NCBI RefSeq assembly: GCF_036588685.1
Contig: NC_086378.1
Location: 28,745,578-28,809,577 of the forward strand
Source of the DNA: Mytilus trossulus
Taxonomy: Eukaryota > Mollusca > Bivalvia > Mytilida > Mytilidae
Length of the DNA stretch: 64,000 nt
Direction: 5' to 3'
Notes under the pieces: model-generated
Told to the model about the DNA's origin: nothing
Seen by the model: only the letters and a program-made list of their open reading frames with translations
The model's database searches: none
Shown here: piece after piece, positions 46,646 to 57,786 of the stretch
How positions within the stretch are numbered: position 1 is the first letter of the stretch
Layout: every line of letters starts with the position of its first letter
Position numbers and translations under genes: made by a program

Positions 46646-46967
46646 TCTGGCTACACACTCAATGAATTCGGCTGTAGTATTGTCATTATTGATCATGTTG
46701 ATGGTTACATCTTATTGTAGTTGATTGATGACTTACAACACAACTTAAAACATATTGCTATTTAGTAATGAACACTTATGGTCTTATAGATCCTGCCTTT
46801 TCTAGTATGGTTGCATTTCACAAGGTTGTTTTTTTTGGTATTTTGTACTGAGAGTGCCAATCTGAGAAGTCAAGTCCGTTCAAACTGATTTTACAATTTT
46901 ATTTTGTGCTTTAAAATTACTGTCTCAGGTGAAGGGGAGGTTGAGTACTCTAAAATTTACTTAAAAG

Positions 46968-47180
46968 AGGGACGAAAGATACCAACGGGACAGTCAAACT
47001 CATAAATCCAGAACAAACTGACAAAATCATGGCTAAAAATGAAAAAGACAAACAGAAAAACAATAGTACACATGACAAAACATAGAAAACTAAAGAATAA
47101 ACAACACGAACCCTATAAAAAACTAGGGGTGATATCAGGTGCTCCGGAAGGTTTAACAGATCCTGCTCTACATGTGGCAC
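46968..47180 (+). repeat. Dispersed repeat R2, copy 5
   Basis: GAGGGACGAAAGATACC through the GGTGCTCCGGAAG block and a TGTGGCACCCGTCGTGTTG end shared with 28943-29160. Confidence 0.8.
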
Positions 47181-47239
47181 CCGTCGTGTTGTTTATGTGA
47201 TTACAAATCCGGTAAATAGTCTAATTCGGTAGGTCACAT

Positions 47240-47440
47240 TCATGAAAGGGAAGGGGATTGTAGTTTCGACGTAAGGAACATATCCGATATCATTTGTGAA
47301 ACGGTTATTCCATAACGGTCAACCAACTCGTGATGGCGTCCGTAAAATTTACGAAGGGATGATTTCAACTTCACCATTTGGAACTCTTGGTTTAATAGCT
47401 TTCTTGTAAGCAGCAATCCTCTATCAAGAGGGTAAGGGTT
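47240..47440 (-). pseudogene. Penelope-like element, ORF C-terminal fragment
   Basis: Reads KLKSSLRKFYGRHHELVDRY and SVSQM-like residues on the reverse strand. I associate this with the C-terminal end of the retroelement ORF whose RT core is at 17227-17583. The frame running on to 47539 enters an R1 copy and is not part of the protein. The association of the two fragments is from memory of mussel repeats. Confidence 0.5.
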
Positions 47441-47463
47441 TTGGTAATTGTTGATAGCCATAT

Positions 47464-47560
47464 GATATGAAAAAGAAGTGGTATGATTGCCAATGAGACA
47501 ACTATCCACAAAAGACCAAAATGACACAGACATTAACAACTATAGGTCACCGTAAGGCCT
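47464..47560 (+). repeat. R1 fragment
   Basis: GAAGTGGTATGATTGCCAAT through AACTATAGGTCACCGTA. Confidence 0.75.
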
Positions 47561-49699
47561 GGCCTTAATTCAGTTTATGACCCTCATCTTGTTTGAAATA
47601 GCCCCCTCAAAAATAAATAAATGTGTTAAGTTTCCAATTCTAATTTGTAGTGCCTGCCCGAACACTAAATGTAATAACTAGATTTTTACAGTAAATTAAA
47701 TTATTACTGTCATTTTATTTTGTAGAGGTAAATAAGGGTCCATACTCCTAAACGACAAATATCAAGTGCAAGATAATGGTTCTCAAACTCCTTCTTTTAA
47801 AAGAAATAATGTACATGATTTATTGACATAAAATTGATTTCCCCATAACTAGTATGAAAGTACATTTACAAATTCTTTTGAGAGAAATTGTTAAATACAA
47901 ATTACAATACCGAGTAAATTTTTTCTTCAAAGAAGGTTTAACACAATTCGAATTTTGTCATAAATTCCACTGTTAAGCAGTTTTTTCTTTACTCGTCTGG
48001 ACTGATTGGTATTATTTTAGATTAAACACATTTGCTTTTATGTGATTTAATATCATATGTTACTCTGCAGAAGGTTTTGTTTGTGCTCTGTTGGATTGCT
48101 GTCTTATTATTCTAATTTTTTTTTATCTTTAAACCACATTCTTACCTTAAATATTCTGATTGCTGGTGCTCTAGAAAAAGAATATCTACAGGGAAGTAAA
48201 ATGTCCAATAACTAGTACACCTACCAAGGATATAGGTATAAATTAAAGGTTAAAATACGAATGGTTGGATACATTCCAATTTAAAATATTTTAGACCGTA
48301 TTTAATTTAAAGATTTTTTAAGATCAGATTATTGTGATATCTAATGAATGTCTATTATTTATTTTGATTTGTTTTAACCATGAAATTATTTTTTGTCTCT
48401 TCACATAGAATAATCCGCAAAGCAGATCATGTAAAATGTGAAGAGTCAAAAAATAGTTGTATTGCATAGCAATATAATATTTCCCACAGAAGGTAACCAA
48501 AAATTAGTGAAATAAATTCTCATATTGCACTAGTGCAATAAATCTTCAAAATTCATGACGTCATCAACGACAACATCTTATTTCAAACCAATTTTTACTT
48601 TCAAATATTTTATTGCTATATAAGCTCGTGCAATATAAAAGTCTACCAATGACAGTATTCCCCAATATTCATGCAATAACCTTATATTATGGTTCAATAA
48701 ATTCATAATGAATTATTGCCATTCATTATCAATACGTTTTTCTAAAAAAAAAAAAACTCAAAGAACTTTTTATACTATTTATAATAACAACGTACCCGTA
48801 TGTTGGCGTATGAATACACAACGTCAGAGTTGGCGTGTCGCCATAAAAACTGACGACATTAAAAAGAAATACGTTTAACCAATCAGAAGAAAGTAAGTTC
48901 CCTAAATTTATTTATTATGCAATGATCTAGTGACAGAGAGTCCTTCAAAACTGCAAATGCATAAAGACAATAAAAAATTGAAAGATAGATTTAAATTTGA
49001 TTTTTTTTGTTTTAATGATATTGATATTGGCATATATTAAGGTCAGTTATGCTGTTTTAAAACATGATTGAATTCAACAGTCTACTCCTTATTACAGTTA
49101 CTGCTCTTTAATGGTGATTTTCGCAACTTTGGACATTTTGAAAGAAATAGACATTCTACATTGGCTAGAGGTAGATTCATATGATGAAGACATAATTTTT
49201 CTATCAGCTTAATTGATGTCTGGAGATGGCATGTTTTTCTTTATGTATTATTGTCATTTTGTTTATTTTCTTTTGTTACATCTTCTGACATCGGACTCGG
49301 ACTTCTCTTTAACTGACCTTAATGTGCGTATTGTTATGCGTTTACTTCTCTACATTGGCTAGAGGTATATGGGGAGGGTTGAGATCTCATAAAGATGTTC
49401 CTACGACTGTCTAAAAATGTACAATAGTACAATGACTGTTTGATGTCATGTCATAGTTTAAAACGCATGTAATATTTGTTTTGCTTTTATAAAAATAACA
49501 TTTTGTGGGACAACAGAAATGGTCACCCGGCCACGTCCACTTGTATGTTTTGTCTATCAGATGAGTTAAGCCTTTTTTCAACTGATTTTTATAGTTCGTT
49601 CTTATGTTGTACTGTTATACCACTGTCCCAGGTCAGGGGGAGGGTTGGGATCCCGCTAACATATTTAACCCCGCCACATTATTTATGTATATGCCTGTC
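47561..49699. other. Intergenic; one palindromic stretch
   Basis: No gene supported. Around 48390-48470 TTTTTTGTCTCTTCACAT and ATGTGAAGAGTCAAAAAAT form an inverted pair. ATTGCACTAGTGCAAT (near 48523) is a perfect palindrome. The stretch 49240-49700 resembles a dispersed repeat also seen at 33080-33290 and 59820-60000. Confidence 0.4.
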
Positions 49700-49965
49700 C
49701 CAAGTCAGGAGCCTGTAATTCAGTGGTTGTCGTTTGTTTATGTGTTACATATTTGTTTTTCGTTCATTTTTTTTACATAAATAAGGCCGTTAGTTTTCTC
49801 GTTTGAATTGTTTTAAATTGTCTTATAGGGGACTTTTATAGCTGACTAAATGCGGTATGGGCTTTGCTCATGGTTGAAGGCCGTACGATGACCTATAATT
49901 GTTAATGATTGTGTCATTTTGGTCTTTTGTTGATAGTTGTCTCATTGGCAATCATACCACATGGT
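49700..49965 (-). repeat. Dispersed repeat R1 (reverse)
   Basis: CCCAAGTCAGGAGCCTGTAA through CAATCATACCACAT. A near-complete copy. Confidence 0.8.
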
Positions 49966-50334
49966 TTTTTTTACACTTCCTGGTAAATCCCTTCATTAGT
50001 TCACCTTTTCAATTTTAATATACTTTTCTTTTTGTTAAATCACCATGCTGAGGATGTGATTAACATTATTCTCCAACTAATTCTCAACACTATTTTAATT
50101 TATCTCATTCAACACTAAATGCTCAAAATAAGCAAATCAATAAGATATACAACGACAGAATCACTATTCCGTTTTAATTTAAACATACTTTTCACCGTAG
50201 TTTTTTTACTACTTTTTTATACCACACGTTTTTAAGTCCCGAAATGTTTTTTTTTCTTTTTTTTAATAAAGTAAATAGTTAATTGCAGCACATCACCAAC
50301 ATTAAAACAGACAGAAGGTGAACATATTATTTAT

Positions 50335-50600
50335 TGACAAGGATGTAGAAATGACAGTGTACCTTCGTAACAATTAATAATCTTAAGGCTAAGCGTTTGG
50401 CCTCAGGGAACATCTCAAAACTTTTATGACAATATATTGAAGTCCTAATTGTAACAAAGAGATACTTTAATTGTCAGATTTAAATATCAGAAAAATTCTT
50501 AAATTGCAAACTGATTTTGTAAAAAAAAATCATTATAGGAAAATGATTATATTATCAATAACATTTTTTGATAAGTAGCAAATAGAATAAATATACTGAA
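50335..50600 (+). other. Sequence homologous to the 3' end of the downstream secreted gene
   Basis: Contains GGAACATCTCAAAACTT and a TATGACA block matching the 3' untranslated region at 55860-56060. It marks the left end of the tandem-duplication unit and may be the 3' relic of a third gene copy. No second exon was found upstream of it. Confidence 0.6.
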
Positions 50601-51195
50601 TTACTTCCCAATGAACTTGGTACTGTTATAACACATGGGTTTATATTTGATACATGTCTGCAATGTAGACGTTACTTTTTTGAAAGATGTCCCACCATCA
50701 GTGCTTTTCGATCTGACTAGAGAGGTCAGGAAAGCTCAGTACTGAAGTCAACATTTTGGGCGTATAATGTAAATGGTAGTACTTAACAACTTTGTTTAAC
50801 TTTCCTCTTACCTAAAGATGCATTGTTGAGAGTTTTTATTGAAAAGCAGTCTGGTATTATTTATATTTTTCATCGTACATCAAGATATTATCTTCTGTCT
50901 GAATCTGATAATGTTTCAATATCAGAATGATAAATGCATTCATTAACATTAATATGGTGTGGTATGAATGTCAATTAGAAAACTATACACCTAAGACCAA
51001 AGTGCAAGGATGAGATGATTATAGTGTTTAATAGAACTGTATAAATTGTATTACCTGCAGAGTAAAAACATCTTTAGACTCACTTAAGTTAATTTTTTTT
51101 GGCTTAGAAACCATTGAAAAGCCAGGCACATCATTGGTATTAGATACGTGTTATCCCAAAGCAGTTAATATACTATTCATATATACCTGGATTGA

Positions 51196-51600
51196 AATTT
51201 TATATTTGCGCTAGACACGCGTTTCGTCTACAAAATACTCATCAGTGACATTAGATAAAACAAAATTTAACATGGCCAAATATAGTACGAAGTTGAAGAG
51301 CGTTGAGGACCAAACATTCTTCAAAGTTTTGCCAAATACAGCCTATGTAATCTATTCCTGAGGTATGAAAAGCCTACGTAATTTAAAAAATTCAAAGTTT
51401 TGTTAACAGATTATTTATCATTATGACCATATCAATGATGTAAAATTGTCTGTTAAAACAGAAGTGCTGACTATTGAGTTTGTGATAAACATTTTTAGGC
51501 TCGCTTCAGTTAATAAGTTATTGGCCCAGAAACCATTGGGAACCTGGCACGTCAACGGCTTTAGATACTTGTTATCACAAAGCAGTAACATATTTCATAT
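51196..51600 (+). repeat. Repeat R4 upstream of the first secreted gene
   Basis: Contains TTTGCGCTAGACACGCGTTT, GAAGTTGAAGAGCGTTGAGG and TTTTGCCAAATACAGCC. Part of it lies in the unit that was duplicated. Confidence 0.65.
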
Positions 51601-51831
51601 TCAGTGTGAAATTTGTGCTCCTTCGGTAAAAAATATTACAAAATAATCTGTGAGATGAGTTTTGAGAAATTTATTTGTATTACATCATTTGATCACGATT
51701 TTCACACTTTCTGAATAAGTTATCACTAGTAGGTAAACGTACAGATATTAATGTAATAAATAGTAATTAACATGGTACATGCATATGATATATTTTTTGT
51801 TTAATTAAGTATACACATTTCTCTAATGAGT

Positions 51832-51839
51832 TATAAAAG
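51832..51839 (+). promoter_or_regulatory. TATA box of the first secreted gene
   Basis: TATAAAAG 74 bases before the stretch carrying the start codon at 51913. It is conserved at the same place in the paralog (57649), together with flanking TAATTAAGTATACACAT and TTTAGTGTCAGG-like blocks. Transcription probably starts about 25-30 bases downstream. Confidence 0.75.
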
Positions 51840-51912
51840 GACATTTAGTGTCAGGTAACATTTACATGAGGACGTTTCAAAGACTTATAGAGTGCACAGC
51901 AAATCTTTCAAA

Positions 51913-51970
51913 ATGAGAAAGTTGGCTGTGATATGGATATTTACTTTATTTATAGTTTATAATAATGCAG
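51913..51970 (+). CDS. Secreted gene 1, exon 1 (signal peptide)
   Basis: 19 codons plus one base. The start context TCTTTCAAAATG is identical in the paralog. Donor GTAAGT follows. Positive Lys/Arg at positions 2-3, hydrophobic core, Ala-Gly cleavage site. Confidence 0.85.
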
Positions 51971-54900
51971 GTAAGTGAAAATATAGTGATATATAATTTT
52001 TATATTTTCATATAGATTTTTCATGCATAAAAAAAACAACATTCACTATATATGTATAAAAAAAGCATTAAATGGTAACATTGAACAACATTTTATGTAG
52101 ATATGAAAAAAATGTATGTTCGATACGATGATTTTATATATGTACAAAAAAGAGTGAAATCAGTGATAATTCAGGGATTAATAATATTTTTTTTTCTATT
52201 TTTCGAAGTAAACAAAATGAATAAAAAAGGTCAAAATGTCACATATTTTTCTGAAAGGTTTAATACAAATTATTATATAAATATATTATATACGCCGTAC
52301 AGTAATAAAGTAAGTTAAATTCTTAGCCAAAGTTGACTTATGAAACACTAATTATCCACGAGCCACATTACAAAAACTGATTGATTGTATCCTTAACGAT
52401 TCAATGTCAGTAAATTCCCTTGAATTTGTATACCGTTGGATAGAAGTTGTCAAGTAACACTTTCTTATATTTAAAACAAGGCTCTTTTATATATCGACCA
52501 TGCTACGATATCATTATCTTAATTCCGCTCTGTTATTGTTTTTAAATTATTTTGAATAAAATCATATTCAAAACAGTGTGGTCCTGGCCATTGATTGGCG
52601 ACCTAAATTATCCCATTGACTGGGACAGATTAGGTGAACGTTTGTCGGTAACAATCACTGCTCACTGTGTACTTTTTAAAGACACTGAATCTGTGGGGTC
52701 ACCAAAGGTTCTCAACACCGAAATAAAGCAATTCGAAAAACAAATCCGGAATAATACGATTATAAAGGCGTAAAGAACCTTTGGTGACCCCCACAGTTTA
52801 AATTCTATAATAAGTAAGAAATGAGCAATGGTCGTTACAGACAAACGTTCACCTAATCTGTCACAGTCAATGGAATAATTGAGGTCGTCAATCAATAGCC
52901 ATGACCACACTGTTTTGAATATGATTCTATTTGAGATTCAAGGAATTAACTACGTGTTTTCTACAAACTTCATATAGATATAAGAAGATGTGGTGTGAGT
53001 GCCAATGATACAACTCTCCATTCAAATAACAATTTATAAAAGTAAAACCATTATAGGTCAGTGTACGGCCTTCAACACGGAGCCTTGGCTGAAACCGAAC
53101 ACCAAGCTATAAAGTGACCCAAAATCACTAGTGTAAAACCATTCAAACGGGAAAACCAACGGTCTAATCTATATAAAAAAGTTTATATATTTGCTTCCGC
53201 AAATTTGCAGATCTTGTTGACCTGAAATTTAGACGAACTACTCATACAGAATGTATTTTAAGCCTTGTATCACCATCACTGGTGATGCGATGATAAAATC
53301 TGCCGTAGAGTTATTATGGTATAGCCTGTATGGTCGAGTAGTCAAGCGCGTTGTGTATAGTGTAAGGCGATTTGGTGCCACGATATCTCAGTAGCACGAC
53401 TTGCTAGGGAAGAACAAAACAGAGTTACCATTGTTTGGCTGATATTAGAAAAATTATATATTACATATATATAGTGTGACTATGTGGCATGATTGCAAAA
53501 GAGACAAATCACTTCCAGAGTTAATAGATTGTCTTAGAAGTTAACAATCCTCATTGGGTTTCTAGCAAGTTCTATAGGTAACCGTACGTCTTCAACAATC
53601 AGCAAAATCTATACTGCATAGCAAGATATAGAAAAATTATGAAATGTTAACCCCGTGAAAAATTTACATAAAAGCTTAAGGTGGTACCCAACACCTTGAT
53701 TAAAACTCGTTTAATGTTCAAAAATTTTTACAAAATATTTACATTGACCCTTTGAGATTCCTAATATTTCTTATAAATACACCATGATTATCCGTTTAGC
53801 TGATTTTACAGAGTTATCTCCCTGTAGTGTTAGGTTAAACCTTAACATTCCTTTCTTGTAGTTTCCTGTATATGTATGCATGTTTTGACGATGGTCATTA
53901 AGCATTCATATCAATCAATCATTCTATGATTTTTGACTTGGAAAATAGACACAGGTATTTATTTTGCTATTTGCTAATTAATTTCTATTTTGTAAATTTC
54001 AATTTACTTTTATTTACAGGAGGACTTTCTGAAGCACCAAACGGTAGACAAGGTGTAGATGAACCACCAAATGGTAGAAACGGTGATGGAAATGGGGGAA
54101 ATACTGGAACTGGCGGAAGTAATGGAGTAGTTGTGCTGCCAGGAGGTGATAGTACATCACCTTCAATGAGACCAAATGGAGATGATAATGCTACACCTTC
54201 AATGCAACCAACTGAACCTGCTGTGACATCACCAACAACTGAAGGTGGTAACCCAACGCCACCGAGTACAGGTGGTAACCCAACGCCACCGAGTACAGGT
54301 GGTAACCAAACGCCACCGAGTACAGGTGGTAACCTAACGCCACCAATTAGAGGTGGTAAGCCACATAGGAAATTCAGATTAAGATCGCTTAAAAGATGGG
54401 TTCGTGATCCTGACAGTTGGGATTTCAGTTCCGAGAGTTCTGATGGTGCACGGAGGTCAAAAACAGTGCACGGTGGACAGAGTTCTAGTAGCTGGGAAAG
54501 TGACAACGGTTGGGATAGTGATAGTTATGAAATTCAACCAGCTATAAATAACATGAAGAACAGATTGGCACCAAGATTTGGAGACGATTCTGATAGCGAT
54601 GATTGGTATAGTGAACGATGGGATAGTGATTCGGACGATAGATTTACAATAAGGAAATCAGCGATAAAAACTGTAGCACCTAAACGTCGAGTTGGAGTTC
54701 TAACCAATGTTCTAGACAGTGACTCGGGATGGTATAGTGATGATTCCAGTGACAAATCAGATGATTGGTATAGTTCTGAAGAATTGGACGGTAAAATAAT
54801 GAACAAGGTTGATAATAATAAACAAAAACTCATTAATAAGGCAGAAGAGAGACCGAGGGGTCAGTTTAGTGATTCTGACAGTGATTGGTATAGCAGTGAA

Positions 54901-55533
54901 GAATGGAACGACAAAAGGATAAACAAAGTGGGAAATAACAAAAGTAATAAAAATATCAAGGCGGGAAAAAAGGTGAGGGCTTATTTTAGTGATTCCGACG
55001 ACAGTGATTGGTATAGCAGTACTAGTGAGGAATGGGACGACAAACAAATTAAGAAGAATGGAAATAATAAAAATAATAATAATATCAAGGCGGAAGTAAA
55101 GAAGAGGGCTCATTTTGGGGGCTCCGACAGTGATTGGTACAGCGACGATTGGTACAGTGATGACAAAGACGACAGGAATGATGATAACGGCGACGATTGG
55201 TACAGCGATGACAATGATTTATGGGAAAGTGATAGTTCAGAACGAAATTTTAAACGGAAAACTGCAAATCCCACCAAAGTTCCGGGAAATGGAAAAGTAG
55301 TAATACCGAAAACAGTTCTTTCCGAGGGATGGAAAGATGATGATTCAGATATGGATGACTGGTGGGAAGATAAAGGAAGAGCATCAAACATAGTAAGACG
55401 GTTGAATACTCAAAAATTAAGAAGTCGTACTGCTAAAAGACGACCGTTGTCTAGAGCTTTAGGTTTAGACGACGATGACACAGATGAAAAACCAATACCT
55501 GGACTTAAGTTTTTAGGACGAGACGACGACTAG
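51913..55533 (+). CDS. Secreted Asp/Ser/Trp/Tyr-rich repetitive protein (523 residues)
   Basis: Two coding exons, 51913-51970 and 54020-55533, phase-1 junction, AG/GT borders. Exon 1 is a signal peptide (MRKLAVIWIFTLFIVYNNA). The mature chain starts Gly-Gly. It has an Asn-Gly-rich segment, four GGNxTPPST repeats (about 95-131), a basic patch (about 132-145), then a long acidic region with eight WYS motifs in contexts such as SDSDWYSSEEW, separated by Lys/Asn linkers. The C-terminus is basic and ends in Asp runs. There are no cysteines in the mature part that I see. Acidic Asp/Ser repeats suggest calcium or mineral binding, as in shell-matrix proteins; Tyr and Trp could serve cross-linking. 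This is inference only. I know no family with this repeat. A duplicated neighbour starts at 57729. Confidence 0.85.
52560..52926. repeat. 367-bp foldback repeat in intron of secreted gene 1
   Basis: The left arm starts AATCATATTCAAAACAGTGT and the right arm is its inverted copy. Arms of roughly 150 bases contain the GGTGAACGTTTGTC block, with a short centre near 52745. Each arm read on its own strand gives a similar short open frame, so paired frames here mirror one another. No flanking duplication is clear. Confidence 0.8.
52981..53175 (+). repeat. Dispersed repeat R1, variant
   Basis: GAAGATGTGGTGTGAGTGCC through CAACACGGAGCCTTGGCTG. Shares these variants with 35520-35715. Confidence 0.7.
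53176..53465. repeat. SINE S1 fragments, mixed
   Basis: A tail-like piece (TTTGCAGATCTTGTTG), a middle block with CTTGTATCACCATCACTG also found at 60770-60830, then a head-like piece GGCGATTTGGTGCCACGATA. Both are decayed. Confidence 0.55.
53466..54019 (+). other. End of intron of secreted gene 1
   Basis: A decayed R1-like stretch (about 53480-53640), then sequence homologous to the corresponding part of the neighbour's intron (62385-62570), including GTATATGTATGCATG, ATCAATCAATCATTCTAT and AGACACAGGTATTTATTTT. Acceptor TTTATTTACAG. Confidence 0.7.
54020..55533 (+). CDS. Secreted gene 1, exon 2 (mature protein)
   Basis: Open from the acceptor at 54019 to TAG at 55531-55533. The reading frame could start with an ATG inside the intron at 53926, but the conserved acceptor and the paralog structure make that unlikely. 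Reverse-strand open frames across this exon reflect its biased composition. Confidence 0.88.
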
Positions 55534-56046
55534 CCAATTGTTTAGATTACAATCCCATCGACCATCCTGGTTGTAATGAAATTTGCTGCCTCATTTTATT
55601 TTCCTGACTAAACAAAAATGAAAATTGAGAAAAAGATGAATTGAAATTATTTCTATCTTGGTGATTTTACAAAACGTCTTAAAAAAAGAAGAAACGATAC
55701 GTACGATTTTCATATAAGACTATAATTTTTATATAATTTGTTTTTCTATTACCATGATATATAGATCAATCGATAAAAACATTGTATAAACTTTTTTTAT
55801 GTGATAGTTGATTGCATCTTGAGTTGTTTCCCTTCAAGAAATTGTAACTGAAGTTTTATTGATGATGATCAAGGATGAACAAAATTACACCGTTCCTTCA
55901 TTACTATAAATATTCAATGAGTTCAGCGTTTTAGTCTCAGGAACATCTCAAAACTTATATGACAGTATCTTCTCCTAATTTTAACATCATTAAAATAGTT
56001 TTATTTCAAATTTAAATATCATTTATATGTTCATATTCTGTTTTGT

Positions 56047-56052
56047 AATAAA
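56047..56052 (+). terminator. Polyadenylation signal of secreted gene 1
   Basis: AATAAA in GTAATAAAG, about 515 bases after the stop. It is the first canonical signal I found downstream. Confidence 0.6.
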
Positions 56053-57344
56053 GTCCACTGTAAGACAAAGATTATCAGCAATATATTTGATTAGTAAGAA
56101 ATAACATGAATTACTTGATTCTGCCCACAGTTAAGGTCCAAAAAAACATTTATGTAAAATAATGCATTATCTTTAAGGTCAGACATTTTGCGTTGCTAAA
56201 TGGAACAGAAGACCAAAAGTAATCCAATACATGTAGTTCTTTTACGTGAGAAACTACATGATACCTTTGAATCTGCATGTCTGCTGTTCGGACGTGACTT
56301 TGTTGTAAAAGTATCTTACAATCAGTGTTTTTTTTTATCGCACTAGAGAGTTCCTTTTTACCATATTTCCGTACTCAAGTCAATCTTGAGTGTGTAAACA
56401 ATATGCAGTTGATCTCCAATTCTGTTTAAATTTTCTTTAACCTAAAAATGCATAGTGAAGAATTTATATTCAAAAGCTATTCGGTATTCATATTTAATAA
56501 ATGGTAATGTTTCTCACCCTACATTAAGATCTTATCTTCTATTCTTATCTTGTCATTTTTTAATTTTAGAATTATCAATTCATTCAGTAATATCAAAATA
56601 ATAAATGTGGTAGAATTGACAATTAGAAAGTTCTACACTAAAGACCAAAGGGTAAGGATGTGCAGATTATAATGTAGTTGCTTTAATAGAACTGAATAAA
56701 CTGTATTACCTGCAGAATTAATACATATCTATGCTCGCTGAGGGGTGTTTGCTTGTCATGTTTTGGATTCTTTGTCAGATTTACGGAATCCTCAGGTTTT
56801 ATCCATTTAAATGCTTTAAAATATTTGCCCACTAACCCCCATTTTTCTTTTTATAAATCTTTTACATTGATAATTATAAGCCATCTGTAAAAGTCTTATA
56901 CAATCTTTGTTATTTTTTAATAGTTTTTGAGAACTTAAACTTGTCAATGATAAAGCTATGAAAAATCAACAGAGAATATTTTCCCGCCAAAATTTGTAAT
57001 GTCTAGAATTTCGAAAAACAAGCACATTGACCTATATACTCATATAGTTTCTTTAATAATCCCATATCAGTATATACTAGTGTTATGAGATGCTTATTAC
57101 TTGGAAACTGAGTAGCCAACTTCCTGAAGTAAATTAGTTATGGATCCAGAAAACATTAAAAAGTCAGACACATTAATAACAATATACATTTGTTATCTGA
57201 AAGCAGTAACATATTCCAGCACTTCTGTGCTCACATGAATTATCATTGATATGGTCATATTTATAAATTATCTATTTAAAAAACGTTTGCATTTTTGAAA
57301 TACTAAGGCTTTTCTACCTAAGAAATAGATTACATTAGCTGTAT
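56053..57344. other. Intergenic flank, homologous to 50600-51830
   Basis: Shares ATTACCTGCAGA, AATAGAACTG and CTAAAGACCAAAG blocks with the flank upstream of gene 1, so it belongs to the duplicated unit. It ends in an R4 fragment (about 57170-57350). Confidence 0.6.
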
Positions 57345-57555
57345 TTGGCAAGGTCAAGTATGGTTGTGACTAGGTTGAGCATGGTTCAGACTAGGTCGAG
57401 CATGGTTCATACCCGTATAAAATGGTTAAGAACAGATCAAGTACAAATTCAGACGGTTAAGTATGGTTTAAACTACAGTCGGTTATTATCAAGTAAATAT
57501 CAGACCAATTCAGACTGGTCGAGTAAATACCAGTACAGTCGAGAACAGATAAAAT
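57345..57555 (+). repeat. Degenerate tandem array upstream of the second secreted gene
   Basis: Roughly 20-25-base units with GTCGAGCATGGTTCAGAC-like cores, weakening to the right. The gene 1 flank lacks it. It ends about 95 bases before the TATA box. Confidence 0.65.
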
Positions 57556-57648
57556 GTACAGATCTTAATGAAATATATAGTAATTAATTTTGTACACGCA
57601 TATAATATATGAAATGTTTAATTAAGTATACACATATCTCGAATAAGT

Positions 57649-57655
57649 TATAAAA
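57649..57655 (+). promoter_or_regulatory. TATA box of the second secreted gene
   Basis: TATAAAA in the same conserved context as at 51832. Confidence 0.72.
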
Positions 57656-57728
57656 TGACATCTAGTGTCAGGAAACTATTACACGAGGACGCTACAAAGC
57701 TTATTGTGTGAACAACAAATCTTTCAAA

Positions 57729-57786
57729 ATGGGAAAGTTGGGTGTGATATGGATTCTGATTTTATTTATAGTTTATATTGATGCAG
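57729..57786 (+). CDS. Secreted gene 2, exon 1 (signal peptide)
   Basis: Same 58-base length, phase and TCTTTCAAAATG start context as gene 1 exon 1. Donor GTATGT. Confidence 0.83.

Noticed and set aside
47440..47539. Extension of the Penelope-like fragment to 47539
   Set aside because: That part reads through an R1 repeat and is not retroelement protein.
53926..54019. In-frame upstream ATG extending the gene 1 second exon
   Set aside because: This stretch aligns with intron sequence of the paralog and ends in a consensus acceptor; the signal-peptide exon gives the real start.
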